Origin: Gammaproteobacteria bacterium | Lineage (GTDB): Bacteria > Pseudomonadota > Gammaproteobacteria > SZUA-152 | Direction of reading: 5' to 3' | NCBI GenBank assembly: GCA_030617485.1 | Contig: JAUWVK010000089.1 | Location: 1 to 6,598 of the forward strand | DNA length: 6,598 nucleotides | Part shown: piece after piece, positions 5,291-6,598 of the stretch | How the letters are laid out: each line of letters begins with the position of its first letter | Numbering within the stretch: the stretch's first letter is position 1 | Program-made: the position numbers and the translations under genes | The notes under the pieces: model-generated | What the model was told of the DNA's origin: nothing | Databases searched by the model: none | The model's input: only the letters and a program-made list of their open reading frames with translations

Positions 5291-6598
5291 ATGTCTGACA
5301 GTAATTCAATTCTGGAAAATAATGCACCAGGCTCTGATACGGTTTTGTCGGGCATATTACCTTTTGCTTTTGCAAAACGTAATGGTGTATTGGTTGGTGG
5401 GGAGCAGGAAGGAAAAATCACTGTCTTAATGCGTCCGGGTGTAACTGCTACTACACTGGCAGAAGTTCGGCGTGCTCTGGGTAAGCCAGTATGCTTTGAA
5501 GCGTTGTCGCTTGATGACTTTGATGCGCGTCTTCAAAAGGCCTACGAACAATATTCCGGTGAGGCCATGCAGATGATGGATGACCTCGATGAAGAAGCCG
5601 ATCTATTTTCGATAGCGCAGGATATGCCTGAACCGGAAGATCTCCTGGAAAGCGAAGACGATGCACCTATTATACGTTTGATTAATGCCTTGTTGACTCA
5701 GGCCATCAAAGAAGATGCCTCTGATATTCATATTGAGCCATATGAAAAAAAACTGGTGGTACGTTTTCGTGTCGATGGTATGTTGCGTGAAGTATTAACG
5801 CCGAGACGTGTGCTTGCGCCTTTGTTGGTGTCCAGGATTAAGGTTATGGCCAAGCTGGACATTGCCGAAAAACGATTGCCACAAGATGGTCGTATTTCTT
5901 TGCGGGTTGCAGGCAGGGCGGTGGATGTCCGTGTTTCTACTATCCCTACAGGTCAGGGGGAGCGAGTCGTACTTCGTTTGTTGGACAAACAGGCGGGACG
6001 ACTAAATTTGGAAAATTTGGGGATGGCCGAAAATGACCATGTTGGCATGAGTGCAGTCATTCAAAAACCACATGGCATTATTCTGGTAACGGGGCCAACT
6101 GGTTCAGGTAAGACCACCACACTTTACGCTGTGCTGTCGCAGCTTAATGATGATAAGCGTAATATTATGACGATTGAAGATCCTGTGGAATATGATCTTG
6201 ATGGTATCAGCCAGACTAATGTAAATTCCAAGGTTGACATGAGTTTTGCGCGCGGTTTGCGTGCAATATTACGTCAGGATCCTGATGTTGTGATGGTGGG
6301 TGAAATACGAGATCTGGAAACAGCGGAAATAGCTGTGCAATCTTCATTGACTGGTCACCTGGTGCTTTCTACTTTGCATACGAATAGTGCTGTTGGCGCC
6401 GTAACGCGTTTGCGTGATATGGGTGTTGAGCCATTTTTACTATCGTCAACTTTGTTGGGGGTGTTGGCGCAGCGTTTGGTGCGATTACTGTGTAAGGAGT
6501 GTAAAAAACCTTATACGGCCAATGCGGTAGATTGTGAGCGTTTTGGTCTTGATTCGATGGATCCTCCAACGTTTTATAAAGCCGAGGGATGCAAGCAC
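5291..6598 (+). CDS. gspE: Type II secretion ATPase GspE, 3' truncated by window edge
   Basis: GspE is the cytoplasmic hexameric ATPase, docked to GspL at the inner membrane, that powers pseudopilus assembly. The frame runs open from ATG 5291 to the window end (436 residues; full proteins have about 500). Domains seen are N1E (about 18-90), an acidic linker (97-124, many D and E), N2E (about 125-235, with [20 protein letters not shown]) and the RecA-like domain. Motifs are Walker A GPTGSGKT (268-275), the Asp box TIEDPVEY (294-301), Walker [13 protein letters not shown] (330-341) and the His box STLHTN (360-365). The zinc motif begins CKEC (401-404) and continues with C434; the window ends two codons later, at H436, just where a fourth cysteine would follow. 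Against my memory of Vibrio EpsE, the key residues sit at a constant offset of four (K274, E338, C401, C404, C434). It starts 30 nt after gspD with only a weak ribosome site. Very secure. Confidence 0.96.
   Translation, partial: MSDSNSILENNAPGSDTVLSGILPFAFAKRNGVLVGGEQEGKITVLMRPGVTATTLAEVRRALGKPVCFEALSLDDFDARLQKAYEQYSGEAMQMMDDLDEEADLFSIAQDMPEPEDLLESEDDAPIIRLINALLTQAIKEDASDIHIEPYEKKLVVRFRVDGMLREVLTPRRVLAPLLVSRIKVMAKLDIAEKRLPQDGRISLRVAGRAVDVRVSTIPTGQGERVVLRLLDKQAGRLNLENLGMAENDHVGMSAVIQKPHGIILVTGPTGSGKTTTLYAVLSQLNDDKRNIMTIEDPVEYDLDGISQTNVNSKVDMSFARGLRAILRQDPDVVMVGEIRDLETAEIAVQSSLTGHLVLSTLHTNSAVGAVTRLRDMGVEPFLLSSTLLGVLAQRLVRLLCKECKKPYTANAVDCERFGLDSMDPPTFYKAEGCKH

Overview
The window looks like chromosomal DNA of a gammaproteobacterium. 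The evidence is a release factor 3 tail of the enteric/pseudomonad type next to a type II secretion (Gsp) operon in the order gspC-gspD-gspE. Moderate GC by eye and the family mix would suit a Cellvibrionales-like marine or soil degrader, but that placement is an inference and I cannot fix a genus.

Layout: (1) 2-622, + strand: the C-terminal 206 residues of peptide chain release factor 3 (prfC), cut by the left edge. (2) 650-1825, - strand, convergent with prfC: two tandem genes for small exported proteins of the Lcl/DUF1566 family, 36 nt apart and in the same frame, the second probably starting with TTG. (3) 1826-2125: a 300-nt divergent intergenic region with no gene. It holds two candidate promoters reading towards gspC and several short inverted or direct repeats. 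(4) 2126-6598, + strand: gspC (inner-membrane clamp protein), gspD (outer-membrane secretin) and gspE (cytoplasmic ATPase). gspE is cut by the right edge just before the last cysteine of its zinc-binding motif. Gaps of 42 and 30 nt indicate one transcript.

How they work together: GspD forms the outer-membrane channel, GspC links it to the inner-membrane platform through its HR and PDZ domains, and GspE powers the pseudopilus that pushes folded periplasmic proteins out. The two Lcl-domain proteins carry signal peptides and four cysteines each in the mature part, so they should reach the periplasm. Whether they are secretion substrates, accessory factors or unrelated neighbours cannot be decided from sequence alone.

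I see no mobile element, tRNA/rRNA, CRISPR array or clear intrinsic terminator. Most of the window is ordinary core genome. The points most worth a second look are the Lcl-domain gene pair beside the secretion operon and the repeat-containing divergent regulatory region.
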